Source: Magnetococcales bacterium
GTDB taxonomy: Bacteria; Pseudomonadota; Magnetococcia; Magnetococcales; Magnetaquicoccaceae
NCBI GenBank assembly: GCA_015231775.1
Contig: JADGAY010000011.1
Coordinates: 1-41,063 of the forward strand
Length of the DNA stretch: 41,063 nt
Direction: 5' to 3'
Part shown: positions 9,399 through 16,144 of the stretch, in pieces
Numbering within the stretch: position 1 is the first letter of the stretch
Layout of the letters: every line of letters starts with the position of its first letter
Position numbers and translations under genes: made by a program
Notes under the pieces: generated by a model
The model's database searches: none
What the model was told of the DNA's origin: nothing
What the model saw: only the letters and a program-made list of their open reading frames with translations

Positions 9399-11480
9399 AT
9401 GGAAAACCAATCCGCGGGTATGCCTTTCGAAGGGGACAACGAGGCTCGCAAGAGCATCGTGCTGTTGGTGGACGATCAGCCCGAGAACATCGACATCATC
9501 CGCAGCGCCCTGGACGAGCATTTCCAGATCCTGGTGGCCACCCATGGGGTCAAGGCTCTGCAGGTGGTGCGGCGGGTGGTGCCGGACATCATCCTGCTCG
9601 ACATCATGATGCCGGTCATGGATGGTTACGAGACCTGTCGGCGTCTCAAGGAGGATCCCCTGACCGCCGCGATTCCGGTGATTTTTCTGACCGCCAAGAC
9701 CGAATTCGAGGATGAGGCCAAGGGGTTGGCCCTGGGTGCGATCGATTACATCCGCAAGCCGTCGAGTCCGCAGATCATTCTGGCGCGGGTCAAGAACATC
9801 GAGCATCTGCTTTTGGCCAGGCGCGCGCTGGAGCTGAAGAATTTTGCCCTGGAGAGCGCCCGTCTCAAGGCCGAGGAGGCCCTGGCGCGACTGGCGGAAA
9901 ACGAACGGGATCTGCATGCCGCGATGGTGACCGCGGAGCGGGCCAGCATGGCCAAAAGCGAATTTCTGGCTGTGATGAGCCATGAGATCCGCACCCCCTT
10001 GAACGGCATTCTCGGCATGACCGAGTTGTTGATGGATCTGGAGATGAGCGACGAGTATCGGCTCTATGTGGAGACGATCCGTCGTTCGGGGGAGAATTTG
10101 CTGGTCATCATCAACGATATCCTGGATTTTTCCAAGATCGAGGCAGGTCGTCTGGAGTTGGAGGCGATTCCGTTCAGTCTGTGGGGACTGCTCGACGAGT
10201 TGCAGTTCATTTTCGGGCAGGTGGCCAGCAGCAAGGAGTTGGCATTTCGGGTCGAACATGACGGACTTCTGCCCCGCGATTTGATCGGCGATCCGGTGCG
10301 CGTGCGGCAGGTTCTCACCAATTTATTGTCCAATGCCCTGAAATTCACCGAATTCGGCGGGGTGTCGCTCCAGGCCGAACCGCTCAAGGTGACGGCGGAC
10401 CAGGCGCGCATCGCCTTCATGGTGCGTGATACCGGCATTGGGATCAGTCCGGAGAATTTCGCCCGGCTGTTTGATGCCTTCTCCCAGGTGGACAGCTCGA
10501 CGACCCGCAAGTTCGGCGGCACGGGATTGGGGTTGAGCATCACCAACCGTCTGGTGCGCATGATGGGCGGCGAGATCACGGTCCAGAGTCAATTGGGCAT
10601 CGGCAGTACCTTCCGGGTCGAGATTCCCTTCAAGATGGCCCGTTCGGCCCTGCCCGAGGGGATCGTCCGCCCGCCCGGAGAGGGGGTGCCGGCGGAGATT
10701 CCCGCCAACACCTTGATTCTGTTGGTGGAGGATGATCCGATCAATCTCGCGGTGATCAAGGGGATGCTGCAACCCTATCGGGTGCGGATCGAAGCGGCCC
10801 AGAACGGGCGGGTGGCACTCGGCAAGCTGGCCAAATCGAACTTTGATCTGGTGCTCATGGATTGCCTGATGCCGGAAATGGATGGCTATGCCGCCTGTCG
10901 GGAGTTTCGCGGCATGGAGTTGACCGCCGGCGTGTCCAGGCGCACCCCGGTGATCGCCCTGACCGCCAATGCCATGCAGGGGGATCGGGAAAAGTGTCTG
11001 GCCGCTGGCATGGATGACTATTTGAGCAAGCCTTTCAAACGGCATGCCCTGGTGGAGATCATCGCCCTGTGGCTGGCCCGTGCCAGGAGTCAAGGTGGGT
11101 TGGAGATCCCGCCCCCCACGGAGACGCTCCGGGAAAGGGAACCAATCGATCGGGAAAAGATCCAAGAGTTGCAGGAGGATCTCGGCGAGGATTTCTTCAA
11201 GGTGTTGCGCACCTTCCAGGCCGGCTTGCCGGATCGGTCGGCGCGGGTCTGGTCGGCGCTGCAGGCCAACGATGCCAATCAGGTTCACATGGAGGTCCAT
11301 TCGTTGAAGAGTCTCTCCGCGCAGTTCGGCCTGGTCCGTCTGCGGGAGGTGGTGGTGGGGTTGGACAACAAGGCCAGAACCGGATCGTTGAATGGGACAT
11401 CCGACCTGGCGGAGCGGTTGATGGAAGAGATTCGAACGGCGGATGCGGCCATTTCAGCCTATTTGGCGGGCAGGAGTTGA
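9399..11480 (+). CDS. hybrid histidine kinase REC-HisKA-HATPase-REC-HPt
   Basis: 693 residues, soluble (no TM segment). Order: receiver 1 with acceptor Asp68 (L-L-D-I-M-M-P) and Lys in R-K-P; a helical linker; HisKA with His195 (S-H-E-I-R-T-P); HATPase_c with D-T-G-I-G-I and G-T-G-L-G-L; receiver 2 with Asp488 (M-D-C-L-M-P) and Lys in S-K-P-F; and HPt with His634 (H-S-L-K-S-L). The N-terminal receiver suggests its kinase is switched by phosphorylation from the upstream membrane kinase. It starts one base after the upstream stop. The layout is that of BarA/TorS-like phosphorelay enzymes but without a membrane sensor. Confidence 0.93.
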   Translation: MENQSAGMPFEGDNEARKSIVLLVDDQPENIDIIRSALDEHFQILVATHGVKALQVVRRVVPDIILLDIMMPVMDGYETCRRLKEDPLTAAIPVIFLTAKTEFEDEAKGLALGAIDYIRKPSSPQIILARVKNIEHLLLARRALELKNFALESARLKAEEALARLAENERDLHAAMVTAERASMAKSEFLAVMSHEIRTPLNGILGMTELLMDLEMSDEYRLYVETIRRSGENLLVIINDILDFSKIEAGRLELEAIPFSLWGLLDELQFIFGQVASSKELAFRVEHDGLLPRDLIGDPVRVRQVLTNLLSNALKFTEFGGVSLQAEPLKVTADQARIAFMVRDTGIGISPENFARLFDAFSQVDSSTTRKFGGTGLGLSITNRLVRMMGGEITVQSQLGIGSTFRVEIPFKMARSALPEGIVRPPGEGVPAEIPANTLILLVEDDPINLAVIKGMLQPYRVRIEAAQNGRVALGKLAKSNFDLVLMDCLMPEMDGYAACREFRGMELTAGVSRRTPVIALTANAMQGDREKCLAAGMDDYLSKPFKRHALVEIIALWLARARSQGGLEIPPPTETLREREPIDREKIQELQEDLGEDFFKVLRTFQAGLPDRSARVWSALQANDANQVHMEVHSLKSLSAQFGLVRLREVVVGLDNKARTGSLNGTSDLAERLMEEIRTADAAISAYLAGRS

Positions 11481-11487
11481 TCGACCC

Positions 11488-12531
11488 ATGATCATGAACC
11501 ATGATACCCGAGAGTTGGGCAGACTCTACAAACAGGGCGAGATCATCTTTCGACAGGGTGAGTTCTCCGACAAGTTCTTCATGGTGCGGAAAGGACGGGT
11601 CGAGCTGACCCGTGACTCTTCGGCGGGCAAGAGCATGCGGGTGGAGATCAGCGATGGGGAGATCTTCGGGATCGCCTCGGCCTTCACCACCAACCACGAG
11701 CGGTTCGCCACCGCCAAGGCCCTGGAGGACTCCTACATTCTCGGCATCGATGAAAAGATGTTCGTGGCGCGGATGCATCAGGATCCGTCGATCGCCTTTC
11801 GTCTGATCCGCCATCTCTCCCAGCGTCTTTTTGATCTGGAGCATGGCTCGACCAAGAGCCTGGAGAAGGGCAAGAAGGCCGCCGGTGCATCGAAGAGCGA
11901 CAAGAGCGACAAGAGCGACAAGGGCGATAAAAATGACAAGAAATCCAAGACCGATCTTCTGTCACCGTGTCGCAAACTGCCGAATGTCCACGATTTCAGC
12001 GTCTGTTACCATTTTCTGATCGTCGAGGATGAGATCGAGTTCTTCACGGTGATCGAGAGTTGGTTGGCCAATTCCGTGGAGAACCGCGACGATCCCAACG
12101 CGCCGTCGTTATACAAACTCACCCATGCCGCCTCCTTCCAGGAGGCTGAACAGCGACTCGGACAGGACAAGTACGATCTGATTCTGTTGGATCTCAATTT
12201 AAGCGACAGTCAGGGGTACGAACAGACCTTCGTGCGCATGCAGGCCATGGCCTTCGATACCCCGATCATCGTCTTCACCGGCATGGATGATGATCATCAG
12301 GCCATCCAGGCGGTGGAGGATGGGGCGCAGGATTACCTGATCAAGGGCCAGGTGAACCGGCGTACCCTGGTGCGGGCCATCCAGCACGCCCTCTCCCGGC
12401 ACAAGATGCAGCGCATGGCCATGGAGGAGTTCGAAAACCATAAAGAGGAGAACGGCAACAAGTACGCCGTGATGCTGCGCGATTGGCTGCATCGTTGCAT
12501 CGTGCCGAATCATGAGTACTCCAAGGCGTAA
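11488..12531 (+). CDS. cyclic-nucleotide-binding domain plus receiver protein
   Basis: 347 residues. A CRP-type cNMP-binding beta-barrel (about 10-125: K-Q-G-E-I-I-F-R-Q-G-E is the typical entry) is joined by a very polar linker (about 130-160) built of repeated K-S-D/K-G-D/K-N-D triplets to a CheY-like receiver (about 175-300) with phospho-acceptor Asp235 (L-L-D-L-N-L), the acidic pair E-D-E near its start and Lys in I-K-G. No helix-turn-helix is visible, so it is not a CRP transcription factor; output is probably protein-protein. It starts 7 nt after the hybrid kinase stop and is the last member of the four-gene signalling unit. An ATG two codons later is an equally possible start. Confidence 0.85.
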   Translation: MIMNHDTRELGRLYKQGEIIFRQGEFSDKFFMVRKGRVELTRDSSAGKSMRVEISDGEIFGIASAFTTNHERFATAKALEDSYILGIDEKMFVARMHQDPSIAFRLIRHLSQRLFDLEHGSTKSLEKGKKAAGASKSDKSDKSDKGDKNDKKSKTDLLSPCRKLPNVHDFSVCYHFLIVEDEIEFFTVIESWLANSVENRDDPNAPSLYKLTHAASFQEAEQRLGQDKYDLILLDLNLSDSQGYEQTFVRMQAMAFDTPIIVFTGMDDDHQAIQAVEDGAQDYLIKGQVNRRTLVRAIQHALSRHKMQRMAMEEFENHKEENGNKYAVMLRDWLHRCIVPNHEYSKA

Positions 12532-13534
12532 ACCGGTTCATTGTCTGATCCACGCACGGCAGTCGGGTGGCATGGCCCGGCTGCCGTTCTTGTTGTTTGG
12601 GTCGGTGGTGGTCTTCGTGGCCGGTTTGTCGTTCGGCGGCGTCGGAGGGGGTGTGGCCGGGATCTGGGATTGGCTGGTCGGCAACGGGGATCCCCTGTTC
12701 GGGCGGGTGGTTCTGGAGTTGCGACTGCCGCGCGTGGCCGGGGCCATGGCTGTCGGTGGTCTGCTGGCCCTGTCGGGGGTGTTGATGCAGGTGTTGATGC
12801 GCAACCCCCTGGCCGATCCGTATGTGCTTGGTCTCTCCGGTGGCGCGGCCTGCGGGGCGATTCTGGCCCTGGCGAGCGGAGCCTCCGGGGTGTGGGTCGA
12901 TGGCGGGGCCTGGTTCGGGGCGCTGGTGTCGATGCTGGTGGTGCTGGGATTGGCCGGGGGCCCGACGGGTTGGGAGGGGGGATCGCGTCTGCTCCTGACC
13001 GGTGTCGTGGTGGCTTCGGGTTGGGGTGCCGGGGTGAGCTTTCTGCTGTATCTGCTCCCCGACGAGCGGTTGCGCGGCGCGTTGTTCTGGCTGATGGGGG
13101 ATCTGGGACGGGGCGGCGATGCCACCCTGCTGGTGGGGATTCTGATCGTGTTGCTGGCCGTGACCTGGCCGGTGGGGCGGGCGTTGAATCTGTTGGCCAC
13201 CGGCGTGGAGCGGGCCGCGAGTCTCGGAGTGGCGGTGGGGCCGCTCAAACTGCTGCTCTATCTGGTCGCCTCCCTGGCCGCGGCCTCCGCGGTGGCGGCG
13301 GTCGGCAGCATCGGCTTCGTCGGGTTGGTGACCCCCCATCTGTTGCGGCTGGCCGGATGCGTGGATCATCGTTGTCTGTTGCCGGCCTCGGTGTTGCTGG
13401 GCGGGATGCTGCTCACCCTGGCCGATCTGTTGGCGCGCACCCTCATCGCCCCCCAACAGATGCCCGCCGGGGTTCTGACCGCGCTGATCGGGGCCCCTCT
13501 GTTCGTGTGGCTTCTGCGTCGGAGCGGTCGGTGA
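12512..13534 (+). CDS. FecCD/BtuC-type ABC permease
   Basis: 340-residue integral membrane permease of the iron-siderophore/cobalamin/heme import family. It shows about ten hydrophobic segments and family motifs: L-R-L-P-R-V near the N-terminus, the L-M-R-N-P-L-A-D-P-Y-V-L-G block and the cytoplasmic coupling region G-F-V-G-L-V-T-P-H. The annotated start overlaps the preceding gene by 20 bp; ATG 12572, preceded by GGGTGG, is an alternative that keeps all TM helices. It is followed by the cognate ATPase with a GTGA overlap. No periplasmic binding protein (BtuF/FecB) is found in the window, so the substrate cannot be assigned from the operon alone. Copper, heme, corrinoid or siderophore are all possible. 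Confidence 0.92.
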   Translation: MSTPRRKPVHCLIHARQSGGMARLPFLLFGSVVVFVAGLSFGGVGGGVAGIWDWLVGNGDPLFGRVVLELRLPRVAGAMAVGGLLALSGVLMQVLMRNPLADPYVLGLSGGAACGAILALASGASGVWVDGGAWFGALVSMLVVLGLAGGPTGWEGGSRLLLTGVVVASGWGAGVSFLLYLLPDERLRGALFWLMGDLGRGGDATLLVGILIVLLAVTWPVGRALNLLATGVERAASLGVAVGPLKLLLYLVASLAAASAVAAVGSIGFVGLVTPHLLRLAGCVDHRCLLPASVLLGGMLLTLADLLARTLIAPQQMPAGVLTALIGAPLFVWLLRRSGR

Positions 13535-14340
13535 GTACAGCATTGGATAATCCAGATGACACGCGCATCATGACCCCACTCCTGACCGTCGAAGGGTTGC
13601 GTTTGGGATGCGGTGGACGTGACTTCTGCCGCGATCTGGCCTGGTCGATCCGGCCCGGCGAGCGATGGGCGATCCTGGGCCCCAACGGCGCGGGTAAATC
13701 CACCCTGCTGCACGCCCTGGCCGGACTGCGCGGTCCGGATGGCGGCGAGATCCGACTGGCCGGTCAACCCCTTGCCCGCCTCTCCAGACGCGCCGTGGCC
13801 CGCGAGATCGGCATTCTCTTTCAACAGATCGATTACACCTTGCCAGCCACCGTGCTTGCGACGGTCCTGGGGGGGCGCTATCCGCATCGTGCCTTCTGGT
13901 CACAAGAGAGCGGGGAGGATCTCGATCTGGCCCGTCGCGCCTTGCGCCTGACCGGGTTGGAGGGTCTGGAGGAGCGTCCGGTGGCCACCCTGTCCGGGGG
14001 GGAGCGGCGGCGCATGGAGGCGGCGACCCTTTTGGTGCAGGATCCTCGGGTGCTGTTGCTCGACGAGCCGACCAACCATCTGGATCTCAACCATCAGATC
14101 GCCCTGCTGGAGCTGTTCACGGAGCGGGTGCGGGTCACCGCCGGGGCCATGGTGCTGGTTACCCACGATATTCATATGGCGGCACGCTATTGCGACCGTT
14201 TCTTACTGGTGCATGGGAACGGTAGGTGCGATCAGGGCGGTCGGGAGGCGATGTTGACCCCGGAACGGTTGAGTCGTCTGCTGGATCATCCCATGCGCAT
14301 GGTGAACGCGGACGGGGAGCGTTTCTGGTTGCCCGCCTGA
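13531..14340 (+). CDS. ABC transporter ATPase, FecE/BtuD type
   Basis: 269 residues. Walker A G-P-N-G-A-G-K-S-T (50-58), Q-loop near 98-99, signature L-S-G-G-E (154-158), Walker B V-L-L-L-D-E-P (174-180) and switch His212 (V-T-H-D) are all intact, so it should hydrolyse ATP and drive the FecCD permease. I chose the GTG at 13531 because GGAG lies 5-8 nt upstream and it overlaps the permease stop as GTGA; ATG 13570 is the alternative, giving a 256-residue product. Confidence 0.93.
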   Translation: MSTALDNPDDTRIMTPLLTVEGLRLGCGGRDFCRDLAWSIRPGERWAILGPNGAGKSTLLHALAGLRGPDGGEIRLAGQPLARLSRRAVAREIGILFQQIDYTLPATVLATVLGGRYPHRAFWSQESGEDLDLARRALRLTGLEGLEERPVATLSGGERRRMEAATLLVQDPRVLLLDEPTNHLDLNHQIALLELFTERVRVTAGAMVLVTHDIHMAARYCDRFLLVHGNGRCDQGGREAMLTPERLSRLLDHPMRMVNADGERFWLPA

Positions 14341-14508
14341 TCATGCTGCCCTGGTCTGTTTTTTTGTCTGGCGCGGAGATGAGCGGTTTCCAAGAAGAAA
14401 AATTCACATTATCCTGCATCTGGTCAAAGGAAGATCATCCACGCTGGATCCACGGGATTGGATGGCCTTGGGTATGGGGAGTGTCGCGGTAGCGGGGAGG
14501 GGAATGTC

Positions 14509-15735
14509 GTGTTCGATCCGGTCATCATCGAGGAGATCATCGCGCTGTGGAAGCCGGATTCCGGCGCCCTGGAGGATCCTGTGCTGTTTCAGCAGGTGCG
14601 GACCATCATGGAGATGGTCTTTCTGGCCGGTTTGAAGCGCAATGAAGATCGTCCCGTGCGGGTGGGGGTCTCCCTGACCAACCCGGCACTACTGCCCGAC
14701 AAGGGTCGTGCCGGTGAGAGCATCGTCTTGCGGATGTCGCCCCGGCAGCCCATGACCGTCGATACCCTGGTGAAACTCGCCCCCGCCTTTGACCCGGATA
14801 CCACGGTTCTGGCGGTCTGGGGCAGCGAGGAGGAGCCGGCGGAACTGGAGATCTGGAGCGCCATCTTCACCACCCATCGGGGTCGCAACCGTTTCGATGC
14901 CCTGCCGCTCGAGCAGGCCTCGCCCAACTCCCTGGCGATCATCACCAAGCGCACCGGTTCCTTGTCGATCTACCAGGGGGATGATCTGATCGCCCGGTTC
15001 AAATCAGGCCGATTCCTCGAACCGGTTCACAATCATTTCACCTCGGGTTTGATGGGTTGGCGCTTTCTGGAGGTGGTGAAACGTCACCCGGAGTTCCAAA
15101 AGCTCGGCATGAAATATTGGCATACCTACCGGGATTTCATCGATTATCTCCTGATGGAGACCGATCGGCGCGGCCATGGCGGGATCATTGTCTGGCTCCC
15201 CTCGGACTTCATCGATCCCGAATCCCACTGCATCATCCCCAAGCATAATCTCACCGAGAGTCCCGACGGAGCCAACCTCATCGGTGAGTTGTGCGACGTG
15301 GAACATCAGCAGGAGCTGTTCCGCAAGGATGCCGCCGAAGCCTCCTCCCTGGCCACCATCTGCATCATCGGCGAGACCGTCCTCGAGTGCAAGCGCAAGG
15401 TGATCGAGCACGCGGAGATGCTGGCGCAGATGACCTGCGTGGATGGCGCCCTGATCATCTCCGACCGGCTGCGCCCCCTCTCCTTCGGGGCGTTTCTCTC
15501 CGCGCCGATCTGGCAGGAGCGGATCATCTACTGGAAGAACAACAAGGCCCAGCACCTGGACCGGGACGAACTCTTCTCCCGCTACGGCACCCGCCACAAT
15601 GCCACGGTCAATTTCGTCGGCCACTATCCAGGTTCCGCCGCCTTCGTCATCTCCCAGGATGGCCCGATCAGCGGTCTGACCAAAAAGGATGATCACGTCA
15701 TCCATTGGTGGCCGGACTGTCTGGGCAAGTACTGA
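14509..15735 (+). CDS. DACNV-type sensor with diadenylate-cyclase-like C-terminus
   Basis: 408 residues, soluble. The N-terminal two thirds resembles the DACNV domain that precedes DAC domains. The C-terminal ~100 residues follow the DAC (DisA/CdaA) layout: D-G-A at 312-314 (D-G-A-L-I-I-S-D), a S-F-G-A-F-L strand, and Y-G-T-R-H-N-A-T (362-366 = R-H-N-A-T) where active cyclases have G-T-R-H-R-A. Known DAC enzymes make c-di-AMP from two ATP with DGA and RHR as core residues; here the third residue of RHR is Asn, so activity is uncertain and nucleotide sensing is an alternative. The GTG start at 14509 has a very strong GGGGAGGGG site; a TTG at 14458 is the longer option. It sits 168 nt after the ABC ATPase and before the TonB receptor. 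Confidence 0.75.
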   Translation: MFDPVIIEEIIALWKPDSGALEDPVLFQQVRTIMEMVFLAGLKRNEDRPVRVGVSLTNPALLPDKGRAGESIVLRMSPRQPMTVDTLVKLAPAFDPDTTVLAVWGSEEEPAELEIWSAIFTTHRGRNRFDALPLEQASPNSLAIITKRTGSLSIYQGDDLIARFKSGRFLEPVHNHFTSGLMGWRFLEVVKRHPEFQKLGMKYWHTYRDFIDYLLMETDRRGHGGIIVWLPSDFIDPESHCIIPKHNLTESPDGANLIGELCDVEHQQELFRKDAAEASSLATICIIGETVLECKRKVIEHAEMLAQMTCVDGALIISDRLRPLSFGAFLSAPIWQERIIYWKNNKAQHLDRDELFSRYGTRHNATVNFVGHYPGSAAFVISQDGPISGLTKKDDHVIHWWPDCLGKY

Positions 15736-15780
15736 TTCCCCACCTTGATGGCGCGGTGTGAACGTTCGAATACGGCGTTC

Positions 15781-15900
15781 GCACCCTGCCGCGCCTTGAC
15801 GCACCCAGCCGTACCGTGCCGCACCCTGCCGTACCCTGCCGTACCCTGCCGTACCCTGCCGTACACTACCGTACCCTGCCGCACCGTGCCGTACCCTGCC
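15781..15900. repeat. tandem array of twelve 10-bp units (consensus GTACCCTGCC)
   Basis: Twelve contiguous 10-bp units in exact register, with a decayed thirteenth at 15901. Five are identical to GTACCCTGCC (15831, 15841, 15851, 15871, 15891); the others differ at 1-4 positions, mostly GCACC for GTACC. The unit equals about one helical turn. It lies in the non-coding gap between the DACNV gene and the TonB receptor. The outer units on the left are the most degenerate, as expected for an array that grows and shrinks by slippage in the middle. Confidence 0.95.
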
Positions 15901-15952
15901 GCACCTTCCAGCGACGCTTTCCAGATTCCTCATGGCCGTTTGTGTCGGGGTG

Positions 15953-15976
15953 AAATCGCGATATTATACGCGATTT
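15953..15976. promoter_or_regulatory. perfect 8-bp inverted repeat, probable operator/promoter
   Basis: Arms AAATCGCG and CGCGATTT flank the AT-rich 8-nt spacer ATATTATA. A possible promoter overlaps it: TTGTGT at 15940-15945, a 16-nt gap, then TATTAT at 15962-15967. A protein bound to the palindrome would cover the -10 element, so repression of the receptor gene 170 nt downstream is the simplest reading. The site does not match the Fur or CRP consensus. Confidence 0.5.
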
Positions 15977-16010
15977 TAATGTTATTCTAGTGTGTTAAAA
16001 GACCATGTAT

Positions 16011-16028
16011 GTGTGTGATATAACACAC
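16011..16028. promoter_or_regulatory. inverted repeat GTGTGT-N6-ACACAC
   Basis: Perfect 6-bp arms with spacer GATATA. The core TGTGT-N6-ACACA has the spacing of CRP-family sites (TGTGA-N6-TCACA) with both symmetric fifth positions changed. An additional TGTGTTA at 15991-15997 pairs with TAACACA at 16021-16027, so two alternative stem or dimer arrangements exist. It lies between the putative promoter and the receptor start, within the presumed leader. Confidence 0.45.
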
Positions 16029-16113
16029 GCTCACACAGTAGCTCTATGTCTAAATAGTTGATTTCCAATCACTCCTATTCTGGGCTTTAACTTGCTTTTC
16101 TCCGGGATCGCAT

Positions 16114-16133
16114 ACGTTTCCAAACGTTTCCAA
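16114..16133 (+). repeat. two tandem copies of ACGTTTCCAA just before the receptor ribosome site
   Basis: Two perfect head-to-tail 10-bp copies end 3 nt before the AGAGGAG-type ribosome site of the receptor gene. This could be a binding site for a dimer on one face of the helix or an mRNA-level feature; nothing in the sequence decides between them. Confidence 0.5.
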
Positions 16134-16144
16134 GAGGAGCAGAG

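Noticed and set aside
15781-15900. CRISPR-like repeat array
   Set aside because: Units are 10 bp and contiguous, without spacers, and no cas genes are near.
15004-15933. 309-residue minus-strand ORF covering the repeat array
   Set aside because: It only translates the 10-bp repeats into a Gly/Arg/Tyr-rich start and then runs antisense to the DACNV gene.
15736-16144. Cobalamin riboswitch before the TonB receptor
   Set aside because: No B12-box sequence or suitable fold elements are recognisable, and the receptor carries the copper motif.
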